Numbered from the stretch's first letter, positions 38,717 through 50,379 are shown. The stretch: 64,000 nucleotides of DNA from Lachnoanaerobaculum sp. OBRC5-5 (GCF_000296385.1 NZ_JH815185.1:2280001-2344000); one strand, 5' to 3'. Made by a program: numbers and translations. The notes: generated from the sequence alone by a model not told the origin.

Positions 38717-38745
38717 TTGACAAATATTCCCATATGGAATATAGT
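38717..38745 (+). promoter_or_regulatory. Promoter of hrcA-grpE-dnaK-dnaJ
   Basis: TTGACA (38717-38722), 17-bp spacer, TATAGT (38740-38745), immediately upstream of CIRCE. Confidence 0.85.
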
Positions 38746-38756
38746 AGCTAATAGAG

Positions 38757-38783
38757 TTAGCACTCTAGATAAATGAGTGCTAA
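38757..38783. promoter_or_regulatory. CIRCE operator for HrcA
   Basis: TTAGCACTC-N9-GAGTGCTAA, a perfect match to the consensus. It overlaps the transcription start region and lies 22 bp before hrcA. Confidence 0.97.
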
Positions 38784-38805
38784 CAAATAAAGAAGGGAGG
38801 AGCGA

Positions 38806-39837
38806 ATGGATTCAGAGGACAGGAAAGCGATTATTTTAAAAGCTATTATAAAGAATTATATGGAAACCGGGGAGCCGGTAGGTTCAAGAACTATTTCAAA
38901 GCTCCCTGAGTTAAATTTGAGCTCTGCTACTATAAGAAATGAAATGAGCGATTTGGAAGATATGGGTTATATCTTACAGCCCCATACTTCTGCAGGACGT
39001 ATACCTTCAGATAAGGGATACAGATTCTATGTAGATGAGATCTTGAGAGAAAAGGAGATAGAGACTGAAGCATTTAAGGATCTGATGTTTAAAAAAGTGG
39101 ACAGATTGGAAAATGTCTTAAAGCAATTGGCAAAGATCATTGCAAGAGACACCAATTATGCCGCGATGATATCAGGGCCGAGTATACACTCCAATAAAGT
39201 AAAGTTTTTGCAACTCTCAAAGATAGATAAGTTCAAGCTCCTTTTGGTTACGGTTGCGGAAGGTAATATTATCAATAACAAGATAATAGATATCGACAGC
39301 GAAATATCGGAGAGTGAAATCTTAAACTTGAATCTGCTTATAAACACTTCATTAAACGGACTTACCGTGGAAGAGATAAACTTAAGCATCATGAATAAGT
39401 TACGAACGGATGCGGGAGTTTATGGAGATATAGTGGATAAGGTTTTACGAGAAGTAGCGGCAGTGTTTAAAAGTGCTACCGACAACCTTGAGATATATAC
39501 AAGCGGTACCACAAATATTTTCAAGTACCCTGAGATCTCCGACAGAGAGAAGGCAAGTCAGCTTGTAAATGCTTTTGAAGAAAAGGATAAGCTTAAGGAA
39601 ATACTTGCAGGGGTAAATGATGATGATAGTGACGGTATCAGAGTATATATCGGAAATGAAGTGCCGATTTCAGATATGAGAGATCTTTCCGTAGTTACAG
39701 CCAATTATGAAATAGGCGAAGGACTCAGAGGCTCTATAGGTATAGTAGGACCGAAGAGAATGGACTATGAGAAAGTATTAAAAACTATAAAAACTGTAAT
39801 GGCATCGCTTGATGAGCAGTTTAAAAATGATGAATAG
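38806..39837 (+). CDS. hrcA: Heat-inducible transcription repressor HrcA
   Basis: 343 residues. An N-terminal winged helix (about 1-85, ATIRNEMSDLEDMGYILQPH as recognition helix and wing) is followed by the GAF-like domain of HrcA (HTSAGRIPSDKGYRFYVD marks the start). It binds the CIRCE element upstream of its own gene and is reset by GroEL. AGGGAGG precedes the ATG. Confidence 0.96.
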   Translation: MDSEDRKAIILKAIIKNYMETGEPVGSRTISKLPELNLSSATIRNEMSDLEDMGYILQPHTSAGRIPSDKGYRFYVDEILREKEIETEAFKDLMFKKVDRLENVLKQLAKIIARDTNYAAMISGPSIHSNKVKFLQLSKIDKFKLLLVTVAEGNIINNKIIDIDSEISESEILNLNLLINTSLNGLTVEEINLSIMNKLRTDAGVYGDIVDKVLREVAAVFKSATDNLEIYTSGTTNIFKYPEISDREKASQLVNAFEEKDKLKEILAGVNDDDSDGIRVYIGNEVPISDMRDLSVVTANYEIGEGLRGSIGIVGPKRMDYEKVLKTIKTVMASLDEQFKNDE

Positions 39838-39848
39838 AGGAGAGGGCT

Positions 39849-40466
39849 GTGAAAGAAAAAGATTTAAAAAGAGAACAGGAAGAGAACAAAGAGGTTTTAG
39901 AAGGCGAAGAGACAGGGGAATTTGTTGAGGAAGCCGAAGAGACACCTGAGGAGGCGGCGGCAAAGGCTGCAGCTATGGAGGCTGAGGTGGAGGAAGCTTT
40001 CAGTGATGAAAATCTTGAAGGAAAGCCTGATAAAAAAGACCTTGCCATTGCGGATTTGACAGACAGACTTAAAAGAAGCATGGCGGAGTTTGATAATTTC
40101 AGAAAAAGAAGTGAAAAAGAAAAAGCTACCATGTTTGATATGGGAGCAAGAAGTGTGGCGGAAAAACTTTTGCCGGTAGTTGACAACTTTGAAAGAGCAA
40201 TGCTTGCAACACCTTCAGAGGGTGAAGGCAAAGCCTTTGCTGACGGAATAGCAATGATATACAATCAGATGACAAAGACTCTTGAGGATTTGGGAGTTAA
40301 GCCGATTGATTGTGTAGGTAAGGAATTTGATCCTAACTTACATAATGCGGTAATGCATATAGAAGACGAAAGCTTAGGTGAAAATGTGGTCGCTGAGGAA
40401 CTTTTAAAGGGATATATGTACAAGGACTCAGTTCTTAGACATAGCATGGTAAAGGTTGCTAATTAA
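39849..40466 (+). CDS. grpE: Nucleotide exchange factor GrpE
   Basis: 205 residues. A very acidic N-terminus (GEETGEFVEEAEETPEE) and long coiled coil precede the beta-domain (FDPNLHNAVMHIEDESL near 160, KGYMYKDSVLRHSMVKV at the end). It starts with GTG at 39849 behind GAGGAGAGG, 11 bp after hrcA. It drives ADP release from DnaK. Confidence 0.95.
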   Translation: MKEKDLKREQEENKEVLEGEETGEFVEEAEETPEEAAAKAAAMEAEVEEAFSDENLEGKPDKKDLAIADLTDRLKRSMAEFDNFRKRSEKEKATMFDMGARSVAEKLLPVVDNFERAMLATPSEGEGKAFADGIAMIYNQMTKTLEDLGVKPIDCVGKEFDPNLHNAVMHIEDESLGENVVAEELLKGYMYKDSVLRHSMVKVAN

Positions 40467-40548
40467 TTTTTGAGACTATATTTTGCTTTGTTTAAGCAGA
40501 GTGAAATATTTTATATAGATTTAAAAAATACAAATTTTGATTTATTAG

Positions 40549-42426
<1,878 letters not shown>

Positions 42427-42441
42427 TAAGGAGAGCAACTG

Positions 42442-43545
42442 ATGGCAGAGAGTAAAAGAGATTACTATGAAGTACTTGGCGTGGATAAGAACGCTGATGA
42501 CTCTGCAATAAAAAAGGCATATAGAGCGCTGGCAAAAAAATATCATCCGGATTCAAATCCTGATAATCCTGAGGCTGAAAAGAAGTTCAAGGAGGCCAGT
42601 GAAGCCTATTCAGTGCTAAGCGATCCTGATAAGAGAAGACAGTATGACCAATTCGGTCATGCTGCCTTTGATGGTGGAGCAGGTGCCGGAGCCGGAGCCG
42701 GCGGATTCGGAGGCTTCTCCGGATTTGATTTTGGCGGTGATGATATTTTCGGAGATCTCTTTGGAGGCATGTTTGGCGGTGGCGGAAGCAGAGCCACAAG
42801 AACAGGCCCGATGAAGGGAGCAAATGTAAGAGCATCTGTAAGACTTACCTTTGAAGAGGGTGTTTTCGGATGTAAGAAGGAAATCAAGGTAAACTTCAAA
42901 GAAGAATGTGCAACATGTCACGGTTCGGGAGCAAAGCCGGGTACATCACCTACCACATGTCCTAAGTGTAACGGAAAGGGTCAGGTAATATATTCACAGC
43001 AGACTCTGTTTGGCACTATGCAGAATGTAAAGACATGTCCTGAATGTAACGGTACAGGAAAGATTATTAAGGATAAATGTCCTGATTGTAACGGTAAGGC
43101 ATATATTCAAAAGAAGAAGAGCTTTGAGGTGGATATACCTGCAGGTATAGATAACGGTATGTCTATAAGAATGGCAGGAGGCGGAGAACCGGGAATAAAC
43201 GGCGGTCCGAGAGGAGATCTGCTTGTAGAGGCGGTTGTAAGTCCTCATCCTATATTTAAGCGCCAGGATACCAATATTTTCTCAACGGTGCCTATAAGCT
43301 TTGCAAAGGCTGCACTTGGCGGCAGTATCAGAGTAAAGACTGTAGACGGTGAAGTGGAAGTAGCGGTAAAGGCCGGAACTCAAACAGATACAAGAATAAG
43401 ATTAAAGGGTAAGGGAGTACCTTTCCTTAGAAATAAAAATAACAGAGGTGACCACTATATTACTTTGGTGGTTTCAGTACCTACAAAGCTTACAAATGAA
43501 CAAAAGAAAGCGCTGGAAGCCTTTGATGCGGCAATGAACAAATAG
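42442..43545 (+). CDS. dnaJ: Chaperone DnaJ (Hsp40)
   Basis: 367 residues. The J-domain carries HPD near residue 36, a Gly/Phe-rich linker lies at about 75-110, and four zinc-finger repeats follow ([32 protein letters not shown]); the last has Ala where Gly is usual. It stimulates DnaK ATPase. Confidence 0.97.
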   Translation: MAESKRDYYEVLGVDKNADDSAIKKAYRALAKKYHPDSNPDNPEAEKKFKEASEAYSVLSDPDKRRQYDQFGHAAFDGGAGAGAGAGGFGGFSGFDFGGDDIFGDLFGGMFGGGGSRATRTGPMKGANVRASVRLTFEEGVFGCKKEIKVNFKEECATCHGSGAKPGTSPTTCPKCNGKGQVIYSQQTLFGTMQNVKTCPECNGTGKIIKDKCPDCNGKAYIQKKKSFEVDIPAGIDNGMSIRMAGGGEPGINGGPRGDLLVEAVVSPHPIFKRQDTNIFSTVPISFAKAALGGSIRVKTVDGEVEVAVKAGTQTDTRIRLKGKGVPFLRNKNNRGDHYITLVVSVPTKLTNEQKKALEAFDAAMNK

Positions 43546-43610
43546 TAACATATAAGTCACATGGTAAATAATATAATAGCGGTCATATATGAGTATGGCT
43601 GCACTGAAAG

Positions 43611-43640
43611 GTCACGAGGTTTTTGACTCGTGGCTTTTTT
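43611..43640 (+). terminator. Terminator of the dnaK operon
   Basis: GTCACGAG pairs with CTCGTGGC and is followed by TTTTTT. Confidence 0.85.
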
Positions 43641-43775
43641 GTTAGGGCAAGGCCCTGTTCTCGCAAGAGAACAAATAAATCACCTGCTATGCGGGTGGTT
43701 GAAATAGAGCTTTAGCGCAATGTAAAAAACCCCAAATTTGATATAATATTAAAGGTTCGCCAACCAATAAATATA

Positions 43776-43998
43776 TCAAAGGGGTATCCAAATGGATAAT
43801 AGTACTTGATCTAAAAATTCTGAAGGGTTCATACTAATAACAAATCTTTTCTTTTTCATTGATAATTTAGGACGGAATATCTCCACCGTTTTTAATATGC
43901 TTAGACACTACTTCCTAATAATATTCAGGTTCTCAGCTGCCCTCTTATCCAATGTTCTGTTTGCATCTTCTTTAAATGTTACATCTCATTCATTGTAC
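43776..43998 (-). pseudogene. ISAs1-family transposase remnant
   Basis: The minus strand reads DVTFKEDANRTLDKRAAENL, NIIRK, a stop (TAG where Trp is expected), CLSILKTVEIFRPKLSMKKK and RFVISMNPSEFL before TGA at 43776. This is the C-terminal end of an ISAs1-type transposase. The part before DVTF is degenerate and the rest of the gene is gone. A GC-rich hairpin lies downstream (43680-43702). Confidence 0.7.
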
Positions 43999-44102
43999 AA
44001 TCCCCTTTTTCTCACAATATATCATAAAAAAGAGATTGTTCATAATTTATTTACTCATGCGTTTGGACTCATGCGTTTGTCCTGTACGGGAAGGGAGAGA
44101 AA

Positions 44103-44131
44103 TTGACTAATACTGTTATTTTTGCTATAAT
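44103..44131 (+). promoter_or_regulatory. Consensus-like promoter upstream of a 36-codon ORF
   Basis: TTGACT (44103-44108), 17-bp spacer, TATAAT (44126-44131). Confidence 0.65.
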
Positions 44132-44176
44132 TTCTATGAAAAGTAATATACTGATTATAGACAAAAAGGAGGTTGT

Positions 44177-44287
44177 ATGGAATTTATTAGGAACCAAAGA
44201 ATCTTTTTTTGTAATATAGCAAGGTACAAGAATGGAGACAGTAAAGGCTTTGCTTTAAATGTAAATCATGTGTTGAGGTGTTATTAA
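44177..44287 (+). CDS. Short ORF, 36 aa, probably a truncated gene
   Basis: Reads MEFIRNQRIFFCNIARYKNG, then DSKGFALNVNHVLRCY. A promoter and AAAGGAGG (7 bp before the ATG) are both strong, which favours real expression, but the product matches nothing I know. It may be the 5' stub of a gene disrupted in this remnant-rich strip. Confidence 0.4.
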   Translation: MEFIRNQRIFFCNIARYKNGDSKGFALNVNHVLRCY

Positions 44288-44700
44288 ATTTGTTACATAT
44301 TTAATTTTAATAAGCTCTTGTAATTATAGTCATCTAACTAAGATTCATTAGTTGGGTGAATCTTGAAAAGTAAATATTACCTAGAATAAATATGAAAAGT
44401 GATAAATGATAAAAGATTGATGTGCGTTTGTGGAAACTATGTCAAATATGGCATATAGTGGCATTGCTTGCCAAATTGAGTGGATTGTTTCGTAGGAAAA
44501 TACTTAGGACATAAATGTTTATTGAGGTATTATCTTTATAGACAGGAGGTATGTAACATTTCTGGCTCAGAACATTAAAGGGAGTGATATTGTTTGCTGT
44601 ACATTGATTGCAGTAAGGTATTACATCGTATAAAGAGTTTAGAAGTAGCTAAGCAATAGTTGTTTATTTAGAGAATTTCTTTGTAAAGCTAGCGAAGGTT
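44288..44700. other. Gene-free accessory stretch
   Basis: No ORF over 30 codons with a ribosome-binding site was found. The sequence is AT-rich without clear repeats and includes a lone AGGAGGTATG followed at once by TAA (about 44545). Confidence 0.4.
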
Positions 44701-45315
44701 ATGCTCAGCCATGTTCCATATGAGTTACGTGTATTAGAATCACAAGAGGATATCAAAGTTTTAGAGGCAGAATCAGGGATGGATAGAGTTTTTGTTTCTG
44801 CATTACTTCCCAAAAGTGGTGGTGAAGCAGTCTACAATCCTTCGTATTGGAATGATTCATCAAGAATACGAAAGGCAAACTGCTATGCATATGCAATGGA
44901 TGTAATTTGTGCTAATGAAATAAAATTGCAGCCAGGTTCTTTGGCTGGTGCTACATATAAAAAACTTACAGCAGCAAGCATTATTGCAGCGGCAAAAAAG
45001 GATGGACCGTATCTAGGAAATGGAAGAACAATTAGGAATTCTAGTAAAAATGATACTTCAACTTCAAAAAGTTATAAAGTTGCACTAGTATTAGATACAT
45101 CAGGAAATCTAACAGATTATCATTGGTATACTCAAAACAGTAATGGATATTGGTCACATAAACAAGGATGGGGCAGTGCAACAAATTTGGATGCCTCAGG
45201 AAATTATATTATTGATCCAAGAACCTGTAATAGAAATTATGGTTATTTCTCGGATGCTCATGATACATTAAACTACTCTAAATGGGGTGGTTACTTGATG
45301 GTGACTAGAAAATAG
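44701..45315 (+). CDS. NCYAYA/DYHWY-motif protein, possibly 5' truncated
   Basis: 204 residues. The most conserved-looking parts are KANCYAYAMD near residue 61, LTDYHWYTQNSNGYWSHKQGW near 140 and YLMVTRK at the end. A Cys and a His in such settings suggest a papain/CHAP-like fold, but this is inference. There is no signal peptide, and the ORF starts amid remnants with a weak GAAGG site, so an N-terminal export domain may have been lost. Confidence 0.55.
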   Translation: MLSHVPYELRVLESQEDIKVLEAESGMDRVFVSALLPKSGGEAVYNPSYWNDSSRIRKANCYAYAMDVICANEIKLQPGSLAGATYKKLTAASIIAAAKKDGPYLGNGRTIRNSSKNDTSTSKSYKVALVLDTSGNLTDYHWYTQNSNGYWSHKQGWGSATNLDASGNYIIDPRTCNRNYGYFSDAHDTLNYSKWGGYLMVTRK

Positions 45316-45336
45316 AAAGTATTAAATGAGCTTTGA

Positions 45337-45368
45337 TTAAGGGACGATGTTTTGTCATCGTCTCTTAA
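45337..45368 (+). terminator. Terminator after the NCYAYA/DYHWY gene
   Basis: TTAAGGGACGATG pairs with CATCGTCTCTTAA around TTTTGT. Confidence 0.72.
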
Positions 45369-45640
45369 TGTTTCAAAAGCAATCTACATAATCTAAATAT
45401 TAAGCACTGAATGTATAGCAAAATATGATTTAAATTATATACCATACATTGTGTTTCTAGCAAACAATATTAAAATTTTCTATTTGGACAAAGTGGTTTA
45501 AATCTTCTACTTTTTTCCAAAAGAGAATAAGTAAAAAGTATTTACTGCAAATTATAAATTTAGAAAAAAGCGGATGTATTTAGATTTTACTTAAAAATAG
45601 ACATTGTGTAAATATCTTTGAAGAAAGTGAGTAAGCAGAT
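45369..45640. other. Gene-free upstream region of the lipoprotein gene
   Basis: AT-rich sequence with no ORF or clear promoter pair that I can support. Confidence 0.4.
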
Positions 45641-46585
45641 ATGAGAATCATATGTATTTTTTGTGTGATACTTATAATGTCAGGGTGTAGGAGTGTTACA
45701 CATAAAAAAGAAGTACAAAATCATGATGTATTAGAAACAAGTGATATTTCAACAGATAATTTTGAGCACACATTAAAGTCGGATGATTTTGATTTTCCAG
45801 TTCCGGAAATTTCATGTAAGATTATCAGCAGTACAAAATATGAGATTAGTTTAATAACAACAGATAGCGAAAACCTTGAGAAATATTATAAAAAACTAAA
45901 AGAAGGCAATTGGCAGGTACTAAGACCGGCAACATCAGGTTCTCCTGTTTCTATGTATTTTAACGGATTTGACGGTCTTGTAATAACAGACAGTAAAATA
46001 GATGATGTGGGGAACCGAGAAGTTGTCATTGATTATTATAATGGGAAAAGAGATAATTCATTTGAATATATCAAAAAATATGAAGATATTATAAGAGATT
46101 TTTTTTCGGATGATGTAATATATGCTATTTCTGAATATGATATTTCTGAGGCCACTACAAAATTAGGTCTGCGAGGCTTTTATGTTTACACAGATAAAAT
46201 TGAACCAGCAAAGCTTATAATTGATAAATACAACAATATTATATTAGTTAACTATGATCAATTTGTAATCTCTGATATAGATTCTGATGGCGAAGATGAA
46301 TTAATTACGCGTCTAGGCTATGGTTTTGGTCGCTATATCATAACATTATCTGCTTTTAAGTATAATCCAAAAGAGATGGTGATGTTATGCAAAACTCAAT
46401 ATGAACAGATGGGGTCACTAGATATGTTTATAAGAGAGAACAATGGTAATGTGGAAGTGATCGCAGGGGAACAAAAAAACGGAGAAATTGATGTATTGGA
46501 ATCATATGGAAATTTAGAAATTAATAATGGTGTTTTGAGACCAAAGAAAAAAGATATTCCATTTAAGATATTGGAAGAAAATTGA
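45641..46585 (+). CDS. Hypothetical lipoprotein, 314 aa
   Basis: An N-terminal signal (MRIICIFCVILIMSGC) ends in a lipobox, so Cys16 is probably lipidated. The mature part is acidic and beta-rich. DIDSDGEDELITRLGYG near 220 looks like an EF-hand/FG-GAP-type calcium loop. It is monocistronic. No family is recognised; an extracellular binding role is the most that can be said. Confidence 0.65.
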   Translation: MRIICIFCVILIMSGCRSVTHKKEVQNHDVLETSDISTDNFEHTLKSDDFDFPVPEISCKIISSTKYEISLITTDSENLEKYYKKLKEGNWQVLRPATSGSPVSMYFNGFDGLVITDSKIDDVGNREVVIDYYNGKRDNSFEYIKKYEDIIRDFFSDDVIYAISEYDISEATTKLGLRGFYVYTDKIEPAKLIIDKYNNIILVNYDQFVISDIDSDGEDELITRLGYGFGRYIITLSAFKYNPKEMVMLCKTQYEQMGSLDMFIRENNGNVEVIAGEQKNGEIDVLESYGNLEINNGVLRPKKKDIPFKILEEN

Positions 46586-46689
46586 TTAGTTCTTGTGCAA
46601 ATACAAAGGTATAGTTACTTGTAGAACAAAATATTGAAATGTCTACTTATTCATGGTATAATCCCTGTCTTTGACAGTTTTAAAAGTTA

Positions 46690-46735
46690 AAATGCCCTTT
46701 AAATCCAGTGCTTTACCGGCTTTGAGGGCATTTTT
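46690..46735 (+). terminator. Hairpin near the left end of the IS1634 remnant
   Basis: AATGCCCT pairs with GAGGGCATT and is followed by TTTTG. It would stop transcription entering from the lipoprotein gene. Confidence 0.6.
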
Positions 46736-46908
46736 GTTTCGTTTTGAAACTAAAAAAATAGTATTTTATTTTCCTTTACTTTGTTTTTGTATTGTTCTCA
46801 TTTGACTTTTTGTTATAAATTAAAAATCTGTATTAAAATGACAAATCTCATGTAGTTTATCTGTGAGCTCTGTTCGTTTATATAGAGGTATGAAACCTAT
46901 ATGCAAAA

Positions 46909-47337
46909 TTAAAATTTTTTAAGGTCTTTAGAATCTCTTCGCACGTATACTTGTGGTCTAAAATTTTCAAGATATCTGTAAATAATCAAGGCTAAAAAGC
47001 AGGTTAAGAAGTGAGAAGTAATTCTATCAGTTCTTTGTAAAAATACCGGTCTTGCTTCAAACTCAGTTTTCATAATTCTAAAGCATTCTTATATTTGCCA
47101 ACGCTTTTCACTTATATTTAGTATTTCACTTACATTATCGTCAAGTAGGTCTGCTGAGACGGCATACATACCATCATACTTTGCCTCCTCATCTATTTTG
47201 TTTGTATTAAGAAAGTTATGTACATTTGCTTTTTCACCATCATCAGTTACAGATGTGCTAACTCCTTTGTCATTTATAAAGCTTTTGGAAATATAGAAGG
47301 ACTCTGCATTTTTTTATTTTGATGTAGTAACTTTCAT
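46909..47337 (-). pseudogene. IS1634-family transposase remnant
   Basis: The minus strand opens MKVTTSK, then a stop, NAESFYISKSFINDKGVSTS, and continues into KYDGMYAVSADLLDDN, ISEKRW, MKTEFEARPVFLQRTDRITS and FLTCFLALIIYRYLENF. N-terminal and C-terminal parts of an IS1634-type transposase are joined with the middle missing, and there are at least two stops. It is not functional. Confidence 0.75.
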
Positions 47338-47509
47338 AGATAACCCCCAGCTCTTATCATACCATAAAATACTATACACTAAAACTAATGTTTTAACAAA
47401 AATTTCAACTGAGAAATGTAGGATATATGCGGGTTGTAGGACTTTTTTATGATTATTTAGGTAAACAAACTGTCAAAGACCCGTGTCATGGCTTTTTTTG
47501 CGTTCATAT

Positions 47510-47538
47510 TTGACGGAAATACTACTGTGAAGTATAAT
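47510..47538 (+). promoter_or_regulatory. Promoter of the polysaccharide cluster (rfbC)
   Basis: TTGACG (47510-47515), 17-bp spacer, TATAAT (47533-47538). Confidence 0.75.
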
Positions 47539-47579
47539 TTAGAACAGAAATAAAGCATAAAATAATGAGGTGTATTAAT

Positions 47580-48134
47580 ATGGGAAAAATCACAGTAGAG
47601 AGATGTGAAATAGAGGGGTTATGTGTAATCACTCCTACAGTATTTAAAGATGACAGAGGATATTTTGTAGAAACATATAATCAGAACGACTTCAAAGAAG
47701 CGGGACTTGATATGGTCTTTGTACAGGACAATCAGTCAAAGTCATCAAAGGGAGTGCTTCGCGGACTTCATTTCCAAAAGGAGCATCCACAGGGCAAACT
47801 TGTAAGAGTTTTGAGCGGTGAAGTTTATGATGTTGCTGTGGATCTTAGAAAGAATTCAAAGACATTCGGAAAGTACTTCGGAGTACGTCTTTCAGATGAA
47901 AATAAAAAGCAGTTCTATATACCTGAGGGTTTTGCACACGGTTTTGTAGTACTCTCAGATGAGGCGGTGTTTGCATACAAATGTACAGACTTCTATCATC
48001 CAAATGATGAGGGCGGTCTTATATACAATGACCCGGATATAGGAATTGACTGGCCTGTAGACGGAATTGAGCTGATAATGTCTGATAAGGATACAAAGTG
48101 GAAAGGCCTTAAAGAAACATTTAAGTTTGATTGA
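47580..48134 (+). CDS. rfbC: dTDP-4-dehydrorhamnose 3,5-epimerase
   Basis: 184 residues. A cupin-fold enzyme of dTDP-L-rhamnose synthesis. GLHFQKEHPQGKLVRVL (near 63) has the catalytic His and substrate contacts, and YIPEGFAHGFVVLSDEA (near 120) the second half of the site. GAGGTG lies 7 bp before ATG 47580; the ATG at 47565 would lose it. The other rhamnose genes are not in the window. Confidence 0.93.
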   Translation: MGKITVERCEIEGLCVITPTVFKDDRGYFVETYNQNDFKEAGLDMVFVQDNQSKSSKGVLRGLHFQKEHPQGKLVRVLSGEVYDVAVDLRKNSKTFGKYFGVRLSDENKKQFYIPEGFAHGFVVLSDEAVFAYKCTDFYHPNDEGGLIYNDPDIGIDWPVDGIELIMSDKDTKWKGLKETFKFD

Positions 48135-48208
48135 TTTTAATAATGGAATCCTGTGAGTTCACGGGAATCCTGATATATTTATTAATAAAACTTTGTAAAA
48201 AATAATGA

Positions 48209-49030
48209 ATGGAAAAAGATATGAATATAATATCGCTTATACGAGAAATATTAAAATCAAGAGCAATCATATGGGATTTGGCAAAGGCTGATTTTAAGAA
48301 ACGCTTTGTCGGGTCCTATTTTGGCATTGCATGGATGTTTGTTCAGCCTGTAGTTACCGTACTTATATACTTTTTGATCTTCCAGATGGGATTTAAGAGT
48401 ACACCTCCTGTACCCGGAGTTCCATATGTGGTTTGGCTGGTTCCGGGCATTGTGCCATGGTTTTTCTTTGCGGAGACTCTAAACCTCGGAACCTCGGTGC
48501 TTTCAGAATACAATTATCTTGTAAAGAAGGTAGTGTTTAATGTATCAATACTGCCCGTTATCAAGGTGATTTCATGCCTTATAGTACATGGAATCTTTGT
48601 TGTGATAATGATAACCATGACTTTGGCATTCGGCAGATTACCTATGGTAAGTTGGATAGGAATAGTGTATTACAGTTTCTGCTTGTCAATATTTGCACTT
48701 GCAATAATATATATAACCTGTGCAATAAATGTATTCTTTAAGGATATGTCACAGATAGTGGGAATTGCATTACAGTTCGGAATGTGGATGACACCTATAA
48801 TGTGGGACCCTACAATGTTCTCATATTTCCCGGCAAAGGTTGAAAAGATAATGAAATTAAATCCTGTATATTATATTGTGGTCGGATACAGAGACAGCAT
48901 ACTCAGAGGAAACTTTTTCTTTGAAAGACCGGGACTTACAGTGTATTTTTGGGTTGTTACGGTAATACTGTTATTTATCGGACTTAGAATGTTTAATAAG
49001 TTAAGACCACATTTTTCAGATGTATTATAA
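48209..49030 (+). CDS. Polysaccharide ABC exporter permease (Wzm/TagG type)
   Basis: 273 residues with six predicted membrane helices; family segment GSYFGIAWMFVQPVVTVLIY near 35 and an amphipathic N-terminal helix. It pairs with the ATPase gene 8 bp downstream and exports a lipid-linked glycan. ATG 48221 (MNIISLIREIL) is an equally plausible start; neither has a strong ribosome-binding site. Confidence 0.9.
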   Translation: MEKDMNIISLIREILKSRAIIWDLAKADFKKRFVGSYFGIAWMFVQPVVTVLIYFLIFQMGFKSTPPVPGVPYVVWLVPGIVPWFFFAETLNLGTSVLSEYNYLVKKVVFNVSILPVIKVISCLIVHGIFVVIMITMTLAFGRLPMVSWIGIVYYSFCLSIFALAIIYITCAINVFFKDMSQIVGIALQFGMWMTPIMWDPTMFSYFPAKVEKIMKLNPVYYIVVGYRDSILRGNFFFERPGLTVYFWVVTVILLFIGLRMFNKLRPHFSDVL

Positions 49031-49038
49031 GGAGAAGT

Positions 49039-50367
49039 ATGCAGAGCAATTTAGCGATAAATGTCTGTGATGTTACCAAGATCTACAGACTGTATGATAA
49101 GCCTATAGACAGGTTAAAGGAGAGTATTTCCCTTACACATAAAAAATATCACAAGGAATTCTTTGCCTTGGATAAAATATCCTTTAGTGTAGAAAAAGGA
49201 TCTACGGTTGGAATTATAGGAACAAACGGTTCGGGAAAGTCAACTATATTAAAAATAATAACCGGAGTATTAAATCCCACTACAGGAAGTGTGGAAGTGG
49301 ACGGAAATATTTCCGCACTTTTGGAGCTTGGTGCAGGCTTTAATATGGACTATACCGGCATTGAAAATATATATATGAACGGAACCATGATGGGCTTTAG
49401 CAGAGAGCAGATGGAGGCAAAGCTTCCTGAAATCTTGGAGTTTGCCGATATAGGTGACTTTGTGTATCAGCCTGTAAAAACATATTCATCAGGTATGTTT
49501 GTAAGACTTGCATTTGCACTTGCAATAAACGTAGAGCCTGAGATTTTGATAGTTGACGAGGCGCTTTCGGTAGGAGACGTTTTCTTCCAAGCAAAATGCT
49601 ACAGAAGGATGGAAGAGATAAGAAAAACCGGTACTACCATATTGATGGTAACCCATGATATGGGAAGCGTAATAAAGTACTGTGACAAGGTAATACTTTT
49701 AAACAAGGGAGAGTTTTTGGCGGAAGGTCCTGCAGGAGAAATGGTGGATCTGTATAAAAAGATTCTGGCAGGCAGAATGGACGATCTGGAGGCCGATCTT
49801 GCAAAGAGACTTGACAGTAATTTTTCAGATATGATGGAATTAAACAATGATATAAATAAGACGCATGCAAAAGAATATCATGGTCTTATGAAGGATAAGA
49901 TTTCCATCAATCCGAATAAAACAGAGTATGGTGACGGCAGGGCGGAAATATATGATTTGGGACTTTTAGATTCCAAGGGAGAGCTTACCAATCTTTTGCT
50001 GAAGGGCGAAGAGTTTACCATCAGAGAGAAGATAAGATTTAATGCAAATATCGAATCTCCTATATTTACATTCACCATTAAAGATAAAAAAGGAACGGAA
50101 CTTAGCGGTACCAATACAATGTTTGAAGGCGTGGAAGTAAAACCTGTAAAGCCGGGTGATGAAGCGATTGTGGAATTCAAGCAGAAAATGACTCTACAGG
50201 GTGGAGAGTATCTTCTAAGTATGAGCTGTACAGGATTTGAAAACGGTACACATGTTGTATATCACAGACTCTATGATGTTACATTCATAACAGTTATTTC
50301 AAATAAGAATACTGTGGGTGTTTATGATATGGAATCAAAGGTAAATCTTACGCAAACGAGTAATTAA
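49039..50367 (+). CDS. Polysaccharide ABC exporter ATPase with C-terminal binding domain (Wzt type)
   Basis: 442 residues. The nucleotide-binding domain has Walker A GTNGSGKST, signature YSSGMFVRLAFAL and Walker B ILIVDEALSVGD. A linker and an immunoglobulin-like C-terminal domain (about 290-440) follow, as in Wzt proteins that recognise the non-reducing end of a finished glycan. That extra domain implies a chain-terminating cap on the polymer. Confidence 0.92.
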   Translation: MQSNLAINVCDVTKIYRLYDKPIDRLKESISLTHKKYHKEFFALDKISFSVEKGSTVGIIGTNGSGKSTILKIITGVLNPTTGSVEVDGNISALLELGAGFNMDYTGIENIYMNGTMMGFSREQMEAKLPEILEFADIGDFVYQPVKTYSSGMFVRLAFALAINVEPEILIVDEALSVGDVFFQAKCYRRMEEIRKTGTTILMVTHDMGSVIKYCDKVILLNKGEFLAEGPAGEMVDLYKKILAGRMDDLEADLAKRLDSNFSDMMELNNDINKTHAKEYHGLMKDKISINPNKTEYGDGRAEIYDLGLLDSKGELTNLLLKGEEFTIREKIRFNANIESPIFTFTIKDKKGTELSGTNTMFEGVEVKPVKPGDEAIVEFKQKMTLQGGEYLLSMSCTGFENGTHVVYHRLYDVTFITVISNKNTVGVYDMESKVNLTQTSN

Positions 50368-50379
50368 AAGGGAGAGAAA

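Larger units (their letters stand above)
46667..47480. mobile_element. IS1634-type element, internally deleted
   Basis: Perfect 14-bp inverted repeats GTCTTTGACAGTTT (46667-46680) and AAACTGTCAAAGAC (47467-47480) bound 814 bp that hold a degenerate transposase. Full elements of this kind are about twice as long. No target duplication was identified. Confidence 0.65.

Noticed and set aside
43680..43702. Hairpin resembling an IS200/IS605 end
   Set aside because: Only one hairpin, and the neighbouring ATG opens no transposase; the adjacent coding sequence is an ISAs1 remnant on the other strand.
43897..44106. 69-codon + strand ORF
   Set aside because: It lies antisense to the ISAs1 transposase remnant and has no ribosome-binding site.
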